The notes under the pieces were generated by a model. It had not been told where the DNA came from and did no database searches. It saw only the letters and a list, made by a program, of their open reading frames with translations. Of a stretch of 64,000 nucleotides of DNA, positions 1 through 8,391 are shown piece by piece. The position numbers were made by a program, and so were the translations under genes. How positions within the stretch are numbered: position 1 is the first letter of the stretch; each line of letters opens with the position of its first letter. This DNA is from Deltaproteobacteria bacterium HGW-Deltaproteobacteria-13 (lineage in GTDB: Bacteria; Desulfobacterota; Syntrophia; Syntrophales; Smithellaceae): the NCBI GenBank assembly GCA_002840555.1, contig PHBJ01000011.1, positions 1-64,000 on the forward strand. Direction: 5' to 3'.

Positions 1-77
1 GAGCAGGATTCGAACCCGCGAGGCTTTCACCCAACGGTTTTCAAGACCGCCGCCATCGACCACTCGGCCATCCCTCC
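1..77 (-). tRNA. tRNA-Ser (anticodon TGA), partial
   Basis: Read on the minus strand, this begins with the acceptor strand GGAGGGA, followed by a D arm containing GGCCGAGTGGTCGATGGCG. The anticodon loop is CTTGAAA (anticodon UGA, serine). A long variable arm and the T arm GGGTTCGAATCC follow. The long variable arm is typical of class II tRNAs (Ser/Leu). The window edge removes about the last dozen bases, including the 3' acceptor strand. The gene lies 36 bp downstream of serS on the same strand, so the synthetase and one of its substrates may share a transcript. Confidence 0.93.
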
Positions 78-113
78 ATAATTTACATTTTTCCGATTAT
101 CCTTCAGATTATC

Positions 114-1388
114 TTAAGGAGTAATTCGTTCCAGTCCTCTCATATAAGGACGCAAGACTTCGGGGATAATGATGCTTCCGTCCGCCTGCTGATAATTTTC
201 CAATACTGCCACAACGGTTCTGCCGACAGCAAGGCCGGAGCCGTTTAAAGTGTGGACAAATTCCACTTTGCCGCTTTCTTTTCTGCGAAATCTGATCGAA
301 GCGCGGCGCGCCTGAAAATCTTCAAAATTACTGCATGAAGAAATTTCTCTGTACGTATCCTGCCCGGGAAGCCACGCTTCCACGTCATATGTCTTGGCCG
401 AAGAGAATCCCAGATCAGCCGTGCACAAACACACCGTCCGATAGGGAATGCCAAGCTTTTCGAGAACGTCTTCCGCATTGGCGGTCAGCTTTTCCAGTTC
501 ATCATAAGACGTCTCGGGTTTGGAAAACTTTACCATCTCCACTTTGTTGAACTGATGCTGACGGATTAAGCCGCGTGTATCCTTGCCGTAAGAACCTGCC
601 TCCGCGCGGAAACAGGCTGAATAAGCCACCAGATATATCGGTAATTTTTCTTCTTCCAAGATTTCATCCCGGTGAATATTCGTTACCGGAACTTCCGCCG
701 TCGGAATCAGGTAATAGTCCATGCCTTCAATTTTGAAAAGGTCTTCTTTAAATTTCGGCAGCTGGCCTGTACCGGTCATGCTTTCGGCGTTGACCATAAA
801 AGGTGTAAACACTTCCGTGTAACCATGTTTTTCCGTATGCAAATCCAGCATAAAGTTCGTTATGGCCCGTTCCAACTGGGCGCCCGCTCCGCGATAAAGC
901 GTAAAGCGTGCTCCCGTTATTTTCGCGCCGCGCGCGAAATCCAGAATGTTCAGACTTTCGCCGAGATCGAAATGCTGTTTGGGTTCAAAGCTGAAAACCG
1001 GTTTTTCGCCCCAGGTGCGCACAACCGTATTGTCTTCGGACCCTGCGCCTTGCGGCACGGATTCATGCTGAATATTCGGAACAATCATAACGAAGGCATT
1101 CAGCTCTTCTTCCGTGACGCGCAGAGTCTCGTCATATTCTTTTATTTTGGCCGACACGTCGCCCATTTTCTCAATGAGCGCTGATGCGTCCTCTTTCTTT
1201 TTCTTGAGTTCGCCGACTTGCTTGGAAACGCTGTTGCGTTCATTACGCAGGGTTTCTACAGCCCCTAAAATATCTCTTCTTTTTGCGTCTAAACTGATGA
1301 AACGGTCAAAATCGATTTTTTGGCCCCGTTCATCCATTTTCTGGCGGACAACCTCGACGTTCTGCCTTAAATACTTAATATCTAACAT
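114..1388 (-). CDS. serS: Seryl-tRNA synthetase
   Basis: Cytoplasmic class II aminoacyl-tRNA synthetase that charges tRNA-Ser with serine. At 424 aa it has the usual bacterial length. The N-terminal coiled-coil arm (about residues 25-105, rich in K and E) binds the long variable arm of tRNA-Ser. The catalytic core shows motif 2 ([20 protein letters not shown]) and motif 3 ([18 protein letters not shown]). An in-frame start 13 codons upstream exists, but the chosen ATG is preceded by GGAAGGTG at good spacing and gives the family's usual beginning, [10 protein letters not shown]. It is the last protein gene of a minus-strand run that starts with an alpha/beta hydrolase at 4598, and it is followed directly by tRNA-Ser. 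Confidence 0.97.
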   Translation of the reverse strand: MLDIKYLRQNVEVVRQKMDERGQKIDFDRFISLDAKRRDILGAVETLRNERNSVSKQVGELKKKKEDASALIEKMGDVSAKIKEYDETLRVTEEELNAFVMIVPNIQHESVPQGAGSEDNTVVRTWGEKPVFSFEPKQHFDLGESLNILDFARGAKITGARFTLYRGAGAQLERAITNFMLDLHTEKHGYTEVFTPFMVNAESMTGTGQLPKFKEDLFKIEGMDYYLIPTAEVPVTNIHRDEILEEEKLPIYLVAYSACFRAEAGSYGKDTRGLIRQHQFNKVEMVKFSKPETSYDELEKLTANAEDVLEKLGIPYRTVCLCTADLGFSSAKTYDVEAWLPGQDTYREISSCSNFEDFQARRASIRFRRKESGKVEFVHTLNGSGLAVGRTVVAVLENYQQADGSIIIPEVLRPYMRGLERITP

Positions 1389-1488
1389 CTTACACCTTCC
1401 GTGTCTTTTGCCGGTCATGCCTGCCAAAGACTTGTATTTATATCACTTTGGCGTGTTGAAGTCAATCATTTTATCGTCTGGATCAATA

Positions 1489-3072
1489 CTAGGGACGGCT
1501 TAACCTCTTTTTGATCATATTCATGAGGGCGTGAATTTCCTGACTTTTCAACACGTAGGCAGAGATAAAGAATGCCCCCGCTCCCGCGACAATTGCGGTG
1601 GCCAGATAAATCAATCTTGTTTTAAATCCGGCGGAAGTATCCCACGGCATAAAATAATCAACCAGCATGATCGCGCCGACCATAACGACGGCGGATAAAA
1701 TAATTTTTAAAACAGAGGTATAAAAAGAACGGTCGAGGAATATGCCGATTTTTTTCCTCAAGACAAAAGACAAGACAAAAACGTTAACTGTAGCGGCAAG
1801 TGAATTGGCCAGAGCCAGGCCTTTGTGTTTCATGGAATACATCAGAGCCAGGCTGACGACTAAGTTGATCACCAGAGAAATAATAGCGGCCCTCATCGGC
1901 CACTTGGCATCCTGCAGTGAATAAAAGGACTGGACAAAAACACGAACAATGGAAAAAGCCCATAGACCCATGCCATAAAAAAACAGGGCCTCGCTGGTAT
2001 AAATGGCAGAGGTCGCGTCAAAAGCGCCGCGTTGAAATAAAACGGAGATAATCGGCAGGTTCAGCGTCATTAAAGCAAACGTTGCCGGAATAGTCAAAAA
2101 AAGCATCAGCCGCAGGGAAAAAGAAATACTGGATTTTAATTCGTCCATGTTGCCGGCAGCGACATGTCTCGAAAAGCTCGGCAGCGATGCCGTTCCTATG
2201 GCAATAGCAAAAACGCCAAGCGGTAATTCCATGATCCGGTCGGCATAAAAAAGATAAGTAACACTCCCGCCCGGCAGCATCGAAGCCAGGGTACTCCCGA
2301 TAAAAACATTGATGGTTGTTACTCCCGCGCCGAGAATCGCCGGAATCAGCATCCATCCGGCCTGTCTAATTCCCGGATGACGAAAATTAAACCGGAATTT
2401 TAATTTTACACCGAATTTCCGCAGGAAAGGCCATTGCATGGCCAGTTGTAATACGCCGCCGATTAAAACACCTATGGCCAATGCCGTAATCGGTTCGGCA
2501 AAAAAAGAGCGGAGGCCCAAAGCAGCCACGATGATGGAAATATTGAACATCACCGGAGATAACGCCGGGGCGGTAAAATGGCGGAAAGAATTCAAAATCC
2601 CCATGCATAAGGCGCCCAGTGAAATAACAAAAATATAAGGAAACATCAGACGGTTTAAAAAAACCGCCAGCGCGAACTGCCTCGGGTCCGAAGTAAAGCC
2701 ATGTCCAATCAGTCCGACAATCAACGGCGAAAAAACAATGCCGAGAACGGATATAACGGCCAGAATCATGGAGAGTATGGTAAAGGCGTTATAAACCAGT
2801 TCGAGAGCTTCTTCTTTTGTTCTCTTGTGCAGGTATTCGGTAAAAACCGGAACAAAAGAAGCCGTAAGCGAACCTTCTCCCAGCAGACGGCTTAACGTCG
2901 TAGGAATGCGAAAAGCAATCCAGAAGGCATCCGTCATCCAGTTGGCGCCGAAGATGGCGGCAATAACCGTATCACGCAGCAAACCGAAAACACGGCTGAC
3001 CATGGTTACCGCTCCGACAACTCCGGCGGCTTTGGCCATATTGGTATTTTCTGAATTTCCTTTTTTTTTCAT
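1489..3072 (-). CDS. murJ: Lipid II flippase MurJ (MviN)
   Basis: Integral inner-membrane protein of the MOP superfamily that moves lipid-linked peptidoglycan precursor across the membrane. It has 527 aa and about 14 hydrophobic segments. The typical N-terminal sequence is present (SRVFGLLRDTVIAAIFGA, then TDAFWIAFRIP and LLGEGSLTASFVPVF). The start is uncertain: an in-frame TTG lies 5 codons upstream, and an internal ATG (MAKAAGVVG) 11 codons downstream would also be plausible. No strong ribosome site singles one out. It lies 25 bp downstream of the DUF167 gene and 100 bp upstream of serS, probably in one transcript. Confidence 0.95.
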   Translation of the reverse strand: MKKKGNSENTNMAKAAGVVGAVTMVSRVFGLLRDTVIAAIFGANWMTDAFWIAFRIPTTLSRLLGEGSLTASFVPVFTEYLHKRTKEEALELVYNAFTILSMILAVISVLGIVFSPLIVGLIGHGFTSDPRQFALAVFLNRLMFPYIFVISLGALCMGILNSFRHFTAPALSPVMFNISIIVAALGLRSFFAEPITALAIGVLIGGVLQLAMQWPFLRKFGVKLKFRFNFRHPGIRQAGWMLIPAILGAGVTTINVFIGSTLASMLPGGSVTYLFYADRIMELPLGVFAIAIGTASLPSFSRHVAAGNMDELKSSISFSLRLMLFLTIPATFALMTLNLPIISVLFQRGAFDATSAIYTSEALFFYGMGLWAFSIVRVFVQSFYSLQDAKWPMRAAIISLVINLVVSLALMYSMKHKGLALANSLAATVNVFVLSFVLRKKIGIFLDRSFYTSVLKIILSAVVMVGAIMLVDYFMPWDTSAGFKTRLIYLATAIVAGAGAFFISAYVLKSQEIHALMNMIKKRLSRP

Positions 3073-3097
3073 AAAACTTGTCCGCAATATTATATCT

Positions 3098-3439
3098 TCA
3101 TATATTTTCTAATAAACTTTTTTGTTCGAAGATTTTATTTGCCTTTAGAAAACGGCTGATCTTCAATTCCAATTCCATTTTGTTTATATTTTTAACCATC
3201 ACTGTCTTTCTGCGCGATTTCGAACCGGAAAATATCTCCAACTGGCTTTTTTTCAGTCCCAGTTCCCCGGCCAGCAATTTTATACACGCCTCATTGGCTG
3301 CTCCCTCCACCGGCGGCGCGGTAACCTTTACCTTGAAAGCGCCATCCTGGATGCATACGATTTCCGCGCGCGATGCGTGCGGGATTACCTGAATATTAAA
3401 GGTCAGACCTTTTTTCGACTCGTTCAAGTTAATCATCAT
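3098..3439 (-). CDS. DUF167 / YggU family protein
   Basis: Small cytoplasmic protein (113 aa) of the YggU/UPF0235 family, whose biochemical role is not established. Recognisable family sequence is VTAPPVEGAANEACIKLLA followed by the KSQLEIFSGSKSRRKTV region. It follows the YggT gene by 30 bp. The yggT-yggU pairing is common in proteobacteria, often near proC, and proC does lie close by here on the other strand. The start has two consecutive ATG codons; the first is used. Confidence 0.9.
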   Translation of the reverse strand: MMINLNESKKGLTFNIQVIPHASRAEIVCIQDGAFKVKVTAPPVEGAANEACIKLLAGELGLKKSQLEIFSGSKSRRKTVMVKNINKMELELKISRFLKANKIFEQKSLLENI

Positions 3440-3469
3440 GTTCCGGAAAGATTCCTTTTTGAAAGAAAA

Positions 3470-3766
3470 CTAAAGACGGGCGGCCAGCTCAATCATCGTT
3501 TCCACCAGAAAATACTGCAAAAATAAAATGACCAGGATAACGATAACGGGCGAAAAATCTATTCCGATATTGCGTATGGGCAAAATTCTGCGAACATACC
3601 CGAGAACCGGCTCCGTAAGTCGATACAAACCGATAACAATTTTATTATAGGGATCGGGATTAACCCATGATATCAGAGCGCGACAAATAATAATCCACAT
3701 GTAAATGGTTAATACGATATCTATGATCTTCGCCACCGCAACAATAAAATGATTCAAAACAAACAT
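3470..3766 (-). CDS. YggT family membrane protein
   Basis: Short integral membrane protein (98 aa) with two hydrophobic segments: residues about 5-28, and the C-terminal part FSPVIVILVILFLQYFLVE. Between them is the family loop SWVNPDPYNKIVIGLYRLTEPVLGYVRRILP. YggT proteins are linked to membrane or osmotic homeostasis and to division-site proteins in various bacteria, but the mechanism is unsettled. A longer in-frame reading to 3829 exists. The chosen ATG has a good ribosome site (GGAGAGG), and the longer version would overlap the upstream hydrolase. Confidence 0.92.
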   Translation of the reverse strand: MFVLNHFIVAVAKIIDIVLTIYMWIIICRALISWVNPDPYNKIVIGLYRLTEPVLGYVRRILPIRNIGIDFSPVIVILVILFLQYFLVETMIELAARL

Positions 3767-3809
3767 AAAAAAACCTCTCCGTTCCGTGTTAGTGTTTTTT
3801 GAGAAACCT

Positions 3810-4598
3810 CTATGAAATTGATGCGGCAAAATTATTCAGAGAAACATTAAATTCTGCCGGTTTTTCCATCATCACCATGTGGCCCGCGCCTGCAACGATT
3901 TCCAGCTTTGCGCCTTTGATGCCTGCGGCAAGCGCGCGGGAAAGATCAGGCGGGGTCATTTTATCTTCCGCTCCGCAAATAATTAAAGCAGGCACTTTGA
4001 TTTTATCCGTGCTTTGGGTCAAGTCCAATTCATTGCAGGCAAAGAGATCACCGTATAGAATCCCGACTTTTGCTTGAGATATGCTTTTTTGCAAGGGAAC
4101 AAGGAATTGGGGACGGTTTTCTTTAGCCACTGAATATTTACTGATTAACTGGGCCACCTCGGCCGGCATCTGAGCCGGATTTGTTTTTAAATAATCTAAA
4201 AAGAAAGGATTAACCGGCATTTTCATTCCGGCGCCGATGCAGACAATTCCTGCGATTGCTTCAGAATGATCTATGGCAAATTGAAGTGCAATCGCCGCTC
4301 CCAGCGAATGACCCACAAGGACGGCTTGGTTCAGATCGAGGATATCCAGTAATTTCTTAAGCCACGCGCCGTAGCGCTTCACATCATTTTCTCCGTTGCC
4401 TTCGGAACGTCCATGCCCCGGGAGATCAAGTGCCACCATTTTATATTGCTTGCGCAATCGGGCATATTGGTGCGACCAGGCGCTGTGGTCGCTGCCGGAA
4501 CCGTGGAGAAAAACCAGACTTTGTTTGTGAGCGCCTGATTCGCTTTCGCTGACCAGGCAGGCAATTTTTAACGATTCAATGTTAAAATATTTCAACAT
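3810..4598 (-). CDS. Alpha/beta hydrolase
   Basis: Cytoplasmic alpha/beta-hydrolase fold enzyme, 262 aa, without a signal peptide. Visible elements are the oxyanion-loop HGSG (about residue 32), LDLPGHGRS, the nucleophile elbow GHSLG (about residue 96), an acid region (LIICGAEDKMTPP), and the final histidine in GAGHMVMMEKP. The catalytic triad is therefore complete. The substrate cannot be told; relatives include esterases and C-C bond hydrolases. It appears to be the first gene of the minus-strand run to YggT, DUF167, MurJ and SerS. Confidence 0.88.
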   Translation of the reverse strand: MLKYFNIESLKIACLVSESESGAHKQSLVFLHGSGSDHSAWSHQYARLRKQYKMVALDLPGHGRSEGNGENDVKRYGAWLKKLLDILDLNQAVLVGHSLGAAIALQFAIDHSEAIAGIVCIGAGMKMPVNPFFLDYLKTNPAQMPAEVAQLISKYSVAKENRPQFLVPLQKSISQAKVGILYGDLFACNELDLTQSTDKIKVPALIICGAEDKMTPPDLSRALAAGIKGAKLEIVAGAGHMVMMEKPAEFNVSLNNFAASIS

Positions 4599-4725
4599 AA
4601 ATTTAAAATCCTTTTAAACCCCTCGGGGGATGAATATCACAAAAGCCAAATTTAATACAATGGGAGAATAAATCGCTTGACCGGTTTTGGGTTGACGAGA
4701 TAATAAAGGAATAAATTATTCATTA

Positions 4726-4763
4726 GCGCGCCTCCCTTGAGGGAATGCGCTCCCGGTTAACAG
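4726..4763. repeat. Short GC-rich intergenic repeat, copy 1
   Basis: The 22 bases ending in CGCTCCCGGTTAACAG (4742-4763) recur with one mismatch at 12427-12448. In both copies a related, partly self-complementary CTCCC/GAGGG stretch precedes them. It lies in the gap between the hydrolase and proC. The function is unknown; it could be a REP-like element. Confidence 0.5.
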
Positions 4764-4801
4764 TCACAAAGACGCATAAATAGTATCGGAGGGATTAAAA
4801 T

Positions 4802-5620
4802 ATGCTTAAAGGGAAAAAGATAACCATCATTGGCGGCGGTAAAATGGGCAGCATTATTGCCCAGGGATTAATCAATAATAAGATCGCTTCATCTAAAGAT
4901 ATTATCATTACGGATATTGATGCCGGCAGACTGGATTACCTCCGTTCATCCATGAAATTAAAGGTATCTCAAAATAATGAAAAGGCCGTCAAGAACGCGG
5001 ACATCATTATCCTCGCCGTTAAACCGCAAAATATGGCTGCCACCCTCAAGGGAATCAGTTCCGTTACGGACAAGTCAAAGCTTGTTATTTCCATAGCGGC
5101 CGGAATTACGACAAACTTTATTGAAAAATCCCTGGCCAAAGGCGCACGGGTGGTAAGAGTAATGCCCAATACGCCCGCGCTTATCGGTGAGGGAGCGGCG
5201 GCAGTAGCCGGGGGAAGTTACGCCAAAGCTAATGATGTTAAGGTTACACGCGCCATTTTCAATGCCGTGGGCATCAGCGTCGAAGTAGAAGAAATGATGA
5301 TGGATGCCGTAACGGGACTGAGCGGCAGTGGTCCAGCTTATTTTTTCCTGATTATTGAAGCCATGATCGAAGCAGGATTAGCACACGGATTATCGAAAGC
5401 CTTGTCCAAGCAACTGGCGGTACAGACTATGCTGGGAGCCGCCCGTCTCTGTCTGCAAAGCGATAAGGAACCGGCTCAATTGAGGGAGATGGTCACATCG
5501 CCGAACGGCACAACCTTTGCCGGATTAAAAGTAATGGAAGAAAAAAACCTGCGCGCGATCATTGTTGCCGCGGTAAAAGCGGCAACGGCGCGATCCAAAG
5601 AACTGGCCTCGGGAAAATAG
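4802..5620 (+). CDS. proC: Pyrroline-5-carboxylate reductase
   Basis: Cytoplasmic enzyme that reduces 1-pyrroline-5-carboxylate to proline with NAD(P)H, the last step of proline synthesis. It has 272 aa, the normal length. The N-terminal dinucleotide-binding motif is IIGGGKMGSIIAQG. The family signature region VTGLSGSGPAYFFLIIEAM appears around residue 170, followed by LREMVTSPNGTT near the C-terminus. The ATG is preceded by GGAGG at good spacing. It is a single plus-strand gene, divergent from the hydrolase operon and convergent with the RNase G gene. Confidence 0.97.
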   Translation: MLKGKKITIIGGGKMGSIIAQGLINNKIASSKDIIITDIDAGRLDYLRSSMKLKVSQNNEKAVKNADIIILAVKPQNMAATLKGISSVTDKSKLVISIAAGITTNFIEKSLAKGARVVRVMPNTPALIGEGAAAVAGGSYAKANDVKVTRAIFNAVGISVEVEEMMMDAVTGLSGSGPAYFFLIIEAMIEAGLAHGLSKALSKQLAVQTMLGAARLCLQSDKEPAQLREMVTSPNGTTFAGLKVMEEKNLRAIIVAAVKAATARSKELASGK

Positions 5621-5626
5621 CGCGCG

Positions 5627-5646
5627 GATTCAATAATCATTGAATC
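5627..5646. terminator. Weak hairpin between convergent genes
   Basis: Inverted repeat GATTCAAT / ATTGAATC with a 4-nt loop, followed on the plus strand by TGTTATTT. It sits between the 3' ends of proC and the RNase G gene, so it may end one or both transcripts. The stem is short and AT-rich, so this is a tentative call. Confidence 0.35.
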
Positions 5647-5652
5647 TGTTAT

Positions 5653-7518
5653 TTAGTCTTCACCCTTTTCCGGGGTTTCAATAATGTTATTTTCCGCTTT
5701 CTCCGGTTCCGGGGTAACAACACTTTCTTCCGGCTTAGCCGGTTCGATGACAAGCGGGAGATGCTCTTCGTGACGATCCTGCGTCACCGGCAGGTTTCCG
5801 CCTTCAGCCGCGGGCTCTATCAGAGTTCTTTCCGGTGCAACATTTTCGGCCAGAGGTGTTCCATTGGCGGCCTCTCCCGATTTTCTTTTTTTGTGGCGTG
5901 GTCTTCGCCGGCTTTTCTTTTTAACAGGTGCTTCCCCGTTTACTGAACCTTTATCATCGGCCAAACTTTTTTCATCAGTCGTTGCCTCTGAAATTTCTTC
6001 TGTTTTGGCGGAAGATTCCTCTTCCGGCTCGTAAATTTCCGAAGCTTTCTCTTTAATCATCTGCTGTATTTCCACACCATCCCACGGTATCTCCGCACTG
6101 CCCGAAATATACAAATGGAGATCAAATGAAGACTCCAGATTCAGAAGTTCACTTCTTTTGCGGTTGAGAATGTAATTGGCGATTTCATGCGGCAAACTTA
6201 TTTTTAATTCGGAGTAGATGCCTTTGACGGCTTCCGACTCAATTTTGCGAAATGCCCCCAGCGCGGCATATTCCAGAGAGGGGCGCAAACCGCTGCCTTT
6301 GCAGTAAGGACACCTTGTGTAACTTATTTCCTGAATGGTTGACTGTTTCTTTTGCCGGGATAATTCAAGCATCCCGAACTTGGAAATACGTGAAAGCTGA
6401 ATCCTTGCCTTATCAATACTCAGCGCTTTTTTAAAAGATTTCTCCACTTCGGCGATATGTTTTTTGTCCATCATGTCAATAAAATCTATAACAATCAGTC
6501 CGCCCAAATCCCTCAGGCGCAGCTGACGGGCAATTTCTTCGCTCGCTTCAATGTTGGTCTTGAAGGCTGTTTCCTCAATATTTCTTTTATTGGAACCGCG
6601 GCCGGAATTCACATCAATCGTAATCATGGCCTCCGTCGGATTGATGACAATGTGACCTCCGGATTTCAGATCCACCCGTTCCTGATAGATCACACGGATT
6701 TGTTCTTCCAGCCGGAAACTGTCAAACAAGGGGGTTTTTTCTTTGTAGTGCTTGAGCATTCTTATATTGCGCAGAGCGATCGCCCTCAGGTAAGCGCGCA
6801 TTTTGCGGAAAGTTTCCAGATCATCAACCAGAATTTCGTCGATTTCCGACGTCAGGTAATCGCGTAAACTGCGCACACCGAAATCCGTTTCCTGGTAAAC
6901 CATGGAAGTCTTGTTGATGGTGCTCGACTTCTTGCATATTTCCTTCCAGAGACGAACCAGATGCTGATAGTCGCGGGCGATTTCCTGTTTCGTCCGGTTG
7001 AATCCCGCCGTCCGCACGATAAATCCCATATCTTCGGGAATTTTGATCTGCTTCATTATATTTTTAATTTTCTGCCGTTCTTCTTCGTCTTCTACTTTAC
7101 GGGAAATGCCGCTGCCGGGTTTGTTGGGAAGCAAAACCAGATATCTGCCGGGGAGGGAAATGTAAGAAGTTAAGAGAGCGCCTTTATTGCCGATTGCTTC
7201 TCTGACAGCCTGAACAATGATTTCCTGGCCTGCCTTCAAAACAGGTTTGCCGTCGCCCTGGCCGTTTGCCGGGGCGGTTAAATACTCATGGCTCACATCC
7301 TTAAGCGGAAGAAAACCATCTTTGCTGCCGCCATAATCGACAAAGGCCGCCTGCAGGCCGCGTTCAACTTTAAGAACCTTTCCTTTAAAAATATTACCGG
7401 TAATGGGTTCCCTTGTCGACATTTCAATGTTGAATTCAACAAGAATGCCCTTTTCGTTAACCGTAGCCATCCGCACCTGTTCTTTGTGAACAGCATTAAT
7501 CAGCATCGTATGTTTCAT
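5653..7518 (-). CDS. rng: Ribonuclease G/E family endoribonuclease
   Basis: Endoribonuclease for rRNA processing and mRNA decay. The N-terminal S1 domain (about residues 35-125) is followed by the RNase H-like/5'-sensor part. The DNase I-like catalytic part carries ITIDVNSGRG and LIVIDFIDM, which hold the two metal-binding aspartates. The zinc-link cysteines are in TRCPYCKGSG. The catalytic core resembles RNase G. At 621 aa the protein is longer than E. coli RNase G (about 490) and far shorter than RNase E. The extra C-terminal part (from about residue 505) is acidic and low-complexity, interrupted by a basic patch KKKSRRRPRHKKRKSG that could bind RNA. An alternative start at the second Met (codon 5) is possible. 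Confidence 0.93.
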   Translation of the reverse strand: MKHTMLINAVHKEQVRMATVNEKGILVEFNIEMSTREPITGNIFKGKVLKVERGLQAAFVDYGGSKDGFLPLKDVSHEYLTAPANGQGDGKPVLKAGQEIIVQAVREAIGNKGALLTSYISLPGRYLVLLPNKPGSGISRKVEDEEERQKIKNIMKQIKIPEDMGFIVRTAGFNRTKQEIARDYQHLVRLWKEICKKSSTINKTSMVYQETDFGVRSLRDYLTSEIDEILVDDLETFRKMRAYLRAIALRNIRMLKHYKEKTPLFDSFRLEEQIRVIYQERVDLKSGGHIVINPTEAMITIDVNSGRGSNKRNIEETAFKTNIEASEEIARQLRLRDLGGLIVIDFIDMMDKKHIAEVEKSFKKALSIDKARIQLSRISKFGMLELSRQKKQSTIQEISYTRCPYCKGSGLRPSLEYAALGAFRKIESEAVKGIYSELKISLPHEIANYILNRKRSELLNLESSFDLHLYISGSAEIPWDGVEIQQMIKEKASEIYEPEEESSAKTEEISEATTDEKSLADDKGSVNGEAPVKKKSRRRPRHKKRKSGEAANGTPLAENVAPERTLIEPAAEGGNLPVTQDRHEEHLPLVIEPAKPEESVVTPEPEKAENNIIETPEKGED

Positions 7519-7615
7519 AAATGTCCTTTTCGGCCGGCTGATATTTTGCGCGTCGTCCCGCCCAATAGACTTTTTGTGTGTCTATCTGCAAAAAATACCG
7601 CTCAACCTTTTGTAT

Positions 7616-8224
7616 TTATAGAAAGGCGCTTATATCGCCTTTTCCTATTCTTATAATTTCTATATTGTCATCAACAAGACTGATGACGCTCGATGGTTGC
7701 GGCATAATAATACCACCATCGATAATTAAATCAACTATCTTGCCAAAATATTCTTTGATGACAGAGGGATCGCCTAAAGCTTCACCCGTTTCCGTCTCCA
7801 CGCTGGTGCTGATGATCGGCTGTCGAAGTTCTTTAATCAGTGCCAGACAAATCTCATTATCCGGCACCCTTATGCCCGTCGTTGTTTTTTTCGGCAAAAT
7901 AATTTTAGGCACCAGGCGCGAAGCTTCAAGTATAAAAGTATAAGCTCCCGGCAAAAGCCTCTTCATTGTTTTATAGGCGTAATCGGTAACTTTGGCATAC
8001 TCGCTGATGTGCTTCAAATCGGAACACACAAAACTAAAAGGGTGTTTTCTGCTTCTTTTTTTTAATTCGTAAATTTTTTCAATTCCCTTTTTGTTGGATA
8101 AATCACAGCCTAAACCATAAACCGTATCGGTAGGATAAATTATTATCCCGCCCTGACTCAGTATTTCAGCGGCTTTTTTGATTAGACGCATTTGCGGATT
8201 CTGACTGTTGATAGACAGCAACAT
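7616..8224 (-). CDS. YciO/Sua5/YrdC domain protein
   Basis: Cytoplasmic protein of 202 aa with the YrdC fold. It matches the E. coli YciO pattern across its length: an N-terminal NPQMRLIKKA, IIIYPTDTVYGLG (nucleotide-binding pocket), LLPGAYTFIL, GIRVPDN and VDLIIDGG near the end. Family members of the TsaC/Sua5 branch make threonylcarbamoyl-AMP for the t6A tRNA modification. The YciO branch is related, but its in vivo role is less certain. No second YrdC gene is visible in the window. It is separated from cimA by a strong hairpin and may be transcribed separately. Confidence 0.88.
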   Translation of the reverse strand: MLLSINSQNPQMRLIKKAAEILSQGGIIIYPTDTVYGLGCDLSNKKGIEKIYELKKRSRKHPFSFVCSDLKHISEYAKVTDYAYKTMKRLLPGAYTFILEASRLVPKIILPKKTTTGIRVPDNEICLALIKELRQPIISTSVETETGEALGDPSVIKEYFGKIVDLIIDGGIIMPQPSSVISLVDDNIEIIRIGKGDISAFL

Positions 8225-8340
8225 ATTGCAACACCCTGATTACTTTTTAACTTTCACAATAAAGAAGTATATCAAGAAACGGATACTTTCGCAATGAGAG
8301 CTTAAGCAAGGGGAAAGAAGGCCGTAAAGTTATGATTACA

Positions 8341-8385
8341 GCCGCCCGGAATCCGCTGCCTGACGGGCGCCGGATTCCGGGCGGC
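8341..8385. terminator. Strong 15-bp hairpin downstream of cimA
   Basis: Perfect inverted repeat GCCGCCCGGAATCCG (8341-8355) / CGGATTCCGGGCGGC (8371-8385) with a 15-nt GC-rich loop, starting a few bases after the cimA stop. There is no U-run, so it may act with Rho, protect the mRNA 3' end, or be a REP-type palindrome. Confidence 0.55.
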
Positions 8386-8391
8386 CGGGTA

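Noticed and set aside
672-1184. Long plus-strand frame opposite serS
   Set aside because: It lies wholly within serS on the other strand, has no recognisable domain, and serS is unmistakable.
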